Of a DNA stretch of 23,169 nucleotides, positions 22,690 to 23,169 are shown piece by piece. The position numbers and the translations under genes were made by a program. The notes under the pieces were generated by a model that saw nothing but the letters and a program-made list of their open reading frames with translations, was not told the origin of the DNA and searched no databases. The stretch is from Bacillota bacterium (GTDB taxonomy: Bacteria; Bacillota; Bacilli; Lactobacillales; Enterococcaceae): contig JAEWFE010000285.1 of the NCBI GenBank assembly GCA_023389005.1, positions 1-23,169 of the forward strand, in the 5' to 3' direction. How positions within the stretch are numbered: position 1 is the stretch's first letter; every line of letters begins with the position of its first letter.

Positions 22690-23169
22690 CATTGATTTCT
22701 TGATTTTCTAAAAGGCCGGTATAGTATTCGTACCACATTTGCGCCACATGGTCTTCTGAATAAAATTGGGCCGCTTGTTTGGATTTTTCGATATAAGGTA
22801 GTAACTTTTCGCGATGTTGATAGTAGTCGTTGAGCTTGGCATGCATTTCATGGACATCACGCGTTTCGATATATTTATCCGCGATCACCGCGTCATAGAG
22901 GTCTAATTTACGCAACATGACCGGCAAATGACAGTTGAAACTTTCTAAAATGCTCATTGGGAAAAGCTCATTAAAAGAAGGAAGTAAGAACAAATCTGCC
23001 AAATTATAATAATCATTAATTTGATCACGGTCGACAATGCCTGTGAATTTCAGATTGGCAGGTGGTTCATTGACGATTTTTTTGTACTTGTCATAGCCAT
23101 CGGTAATCTTCCCAAATGAAAAGCCACCGACCCAGATAAATTGAATATGTGGGTTATCGATAGCAAGCT
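22673..23169 (-). CDS. Family 4 glycosyltransferase, C-terminal part (cut by window edge)
   Basis: The frame is open to the right edge; 165 residues are visible and the start lies outside. HIQFIWVGGFSFGKITDGYD, then LKFTGIVDRDQINDYYNLAD and LFLLPSFNELFPMSILESFN, form the nucleotide-sugar-binding half of a GT-B, GT4-type enzyme. The Glu in NELFPMSILE is the conserved EX7E-type region. The wording, particularly FPMSILESF and VMLRKLDLYD, resembles diacylglycerol glucosyltransferases that make membrane glycolipids and the lipoteichoic acid anchor (BgsA/CpoA group), but the assignment of substrate is tentative. It converges on oppA. Confidence 0.85.
   Translation of the reverse strand, partial: LAIDNPHIQFIWVGGFSFGKITDGYDKYKKIVNEPPANLKFTGIVDRDQINDYYNLADLFLLPSFNELFPMSILESFNCHLPVMLRKLDLYDAVIADKYIETRDVHEMHAKLNDYYQHREKLLPYIEKSKQAAQFYSEDHVAQMWYEYYTGLLENQEINELPPL

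Overview
The window looks like a chromosomal segment of a low-GC Gram-positive bacterium of the order Lactobacillales. The evidence is AT-rich coding with AGGAGG-type ribosome binding sites, a ComX/SigX-like competence sigma factor, cre-like CcpA sites, an Opp-type peptide-binding lipoprotein, a 6-phospho-beta-glucosidase remnant and a lipid-type glycosyltransferase. The genus cannot be fixed by eye; an Aerococcaceae-like lineage is only a guess.

Layout. (1) 1-60: a GC-rich 5' end, apparently of a stable transcript leaving the window to the left, with its promoter. (2) 95-711: a decayed Phd/YefM-RelE/ParE toxin-antitoxin pair that keeps its operator. (3) 815-2696: an unrecognised 413-aa protein, an orphan ribbon-helix-helix antitoxin and a truncated AbiEi-like antitoxin. 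(4) 2697-3969: an IS4-family insertion sequence whose transposase has a nonsense codon in its YREK signature. (5) 4265-15096: a complete type III-A (Csm) CRISPR-Cas locus in the order array 1, cas1, cas2, cas10, csm2, csm3, csm4, csm5, csm6, cas6, an unknown 446-aa protein, array 2. (6) 15159-15952: two small unknown proteins and gene debris. (7) 15967-23169: denser, more core-like chromosome with a SLOG-like nucleotide-binding protein, a deleted bglA, a membrane protein, a comX-like sigma factor, a small unknown gene, oppA and a glycosyltransferase cut by the window edge.

How the CRISPR locus should work. Cas6 cuts array transcripts in the 36-nt repeats, leaving the type III 5' tag ACGAGAAC. 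Csm2-5 and Cas10 form the interference complex. Csm3 Asp32 (RNase), the Cas10 HD motif (H14-D15) and GGDD (575-578), and the Csm6 CARF-HEPN domains (R360-N-A-V-A-H365) all look intact, so target RNA cleavage, cyclic oligoadenylate synthesis and Csm6 activation are all predicted. Cas1-Cas2 are intact but look like the compact type II family. The arrays are short (3 and 2 spacers).

The two observations I rate highest are the 446-aa protein between cas6 and array 2, which may be an undescribed membrane-linked accessory of a type III system, and an inverted repeat present in both leaders. The repeat has the same 26-bp gap and lies the same 49 bp from the first CRISPR repeat in each, although the sequence in between has diverged.
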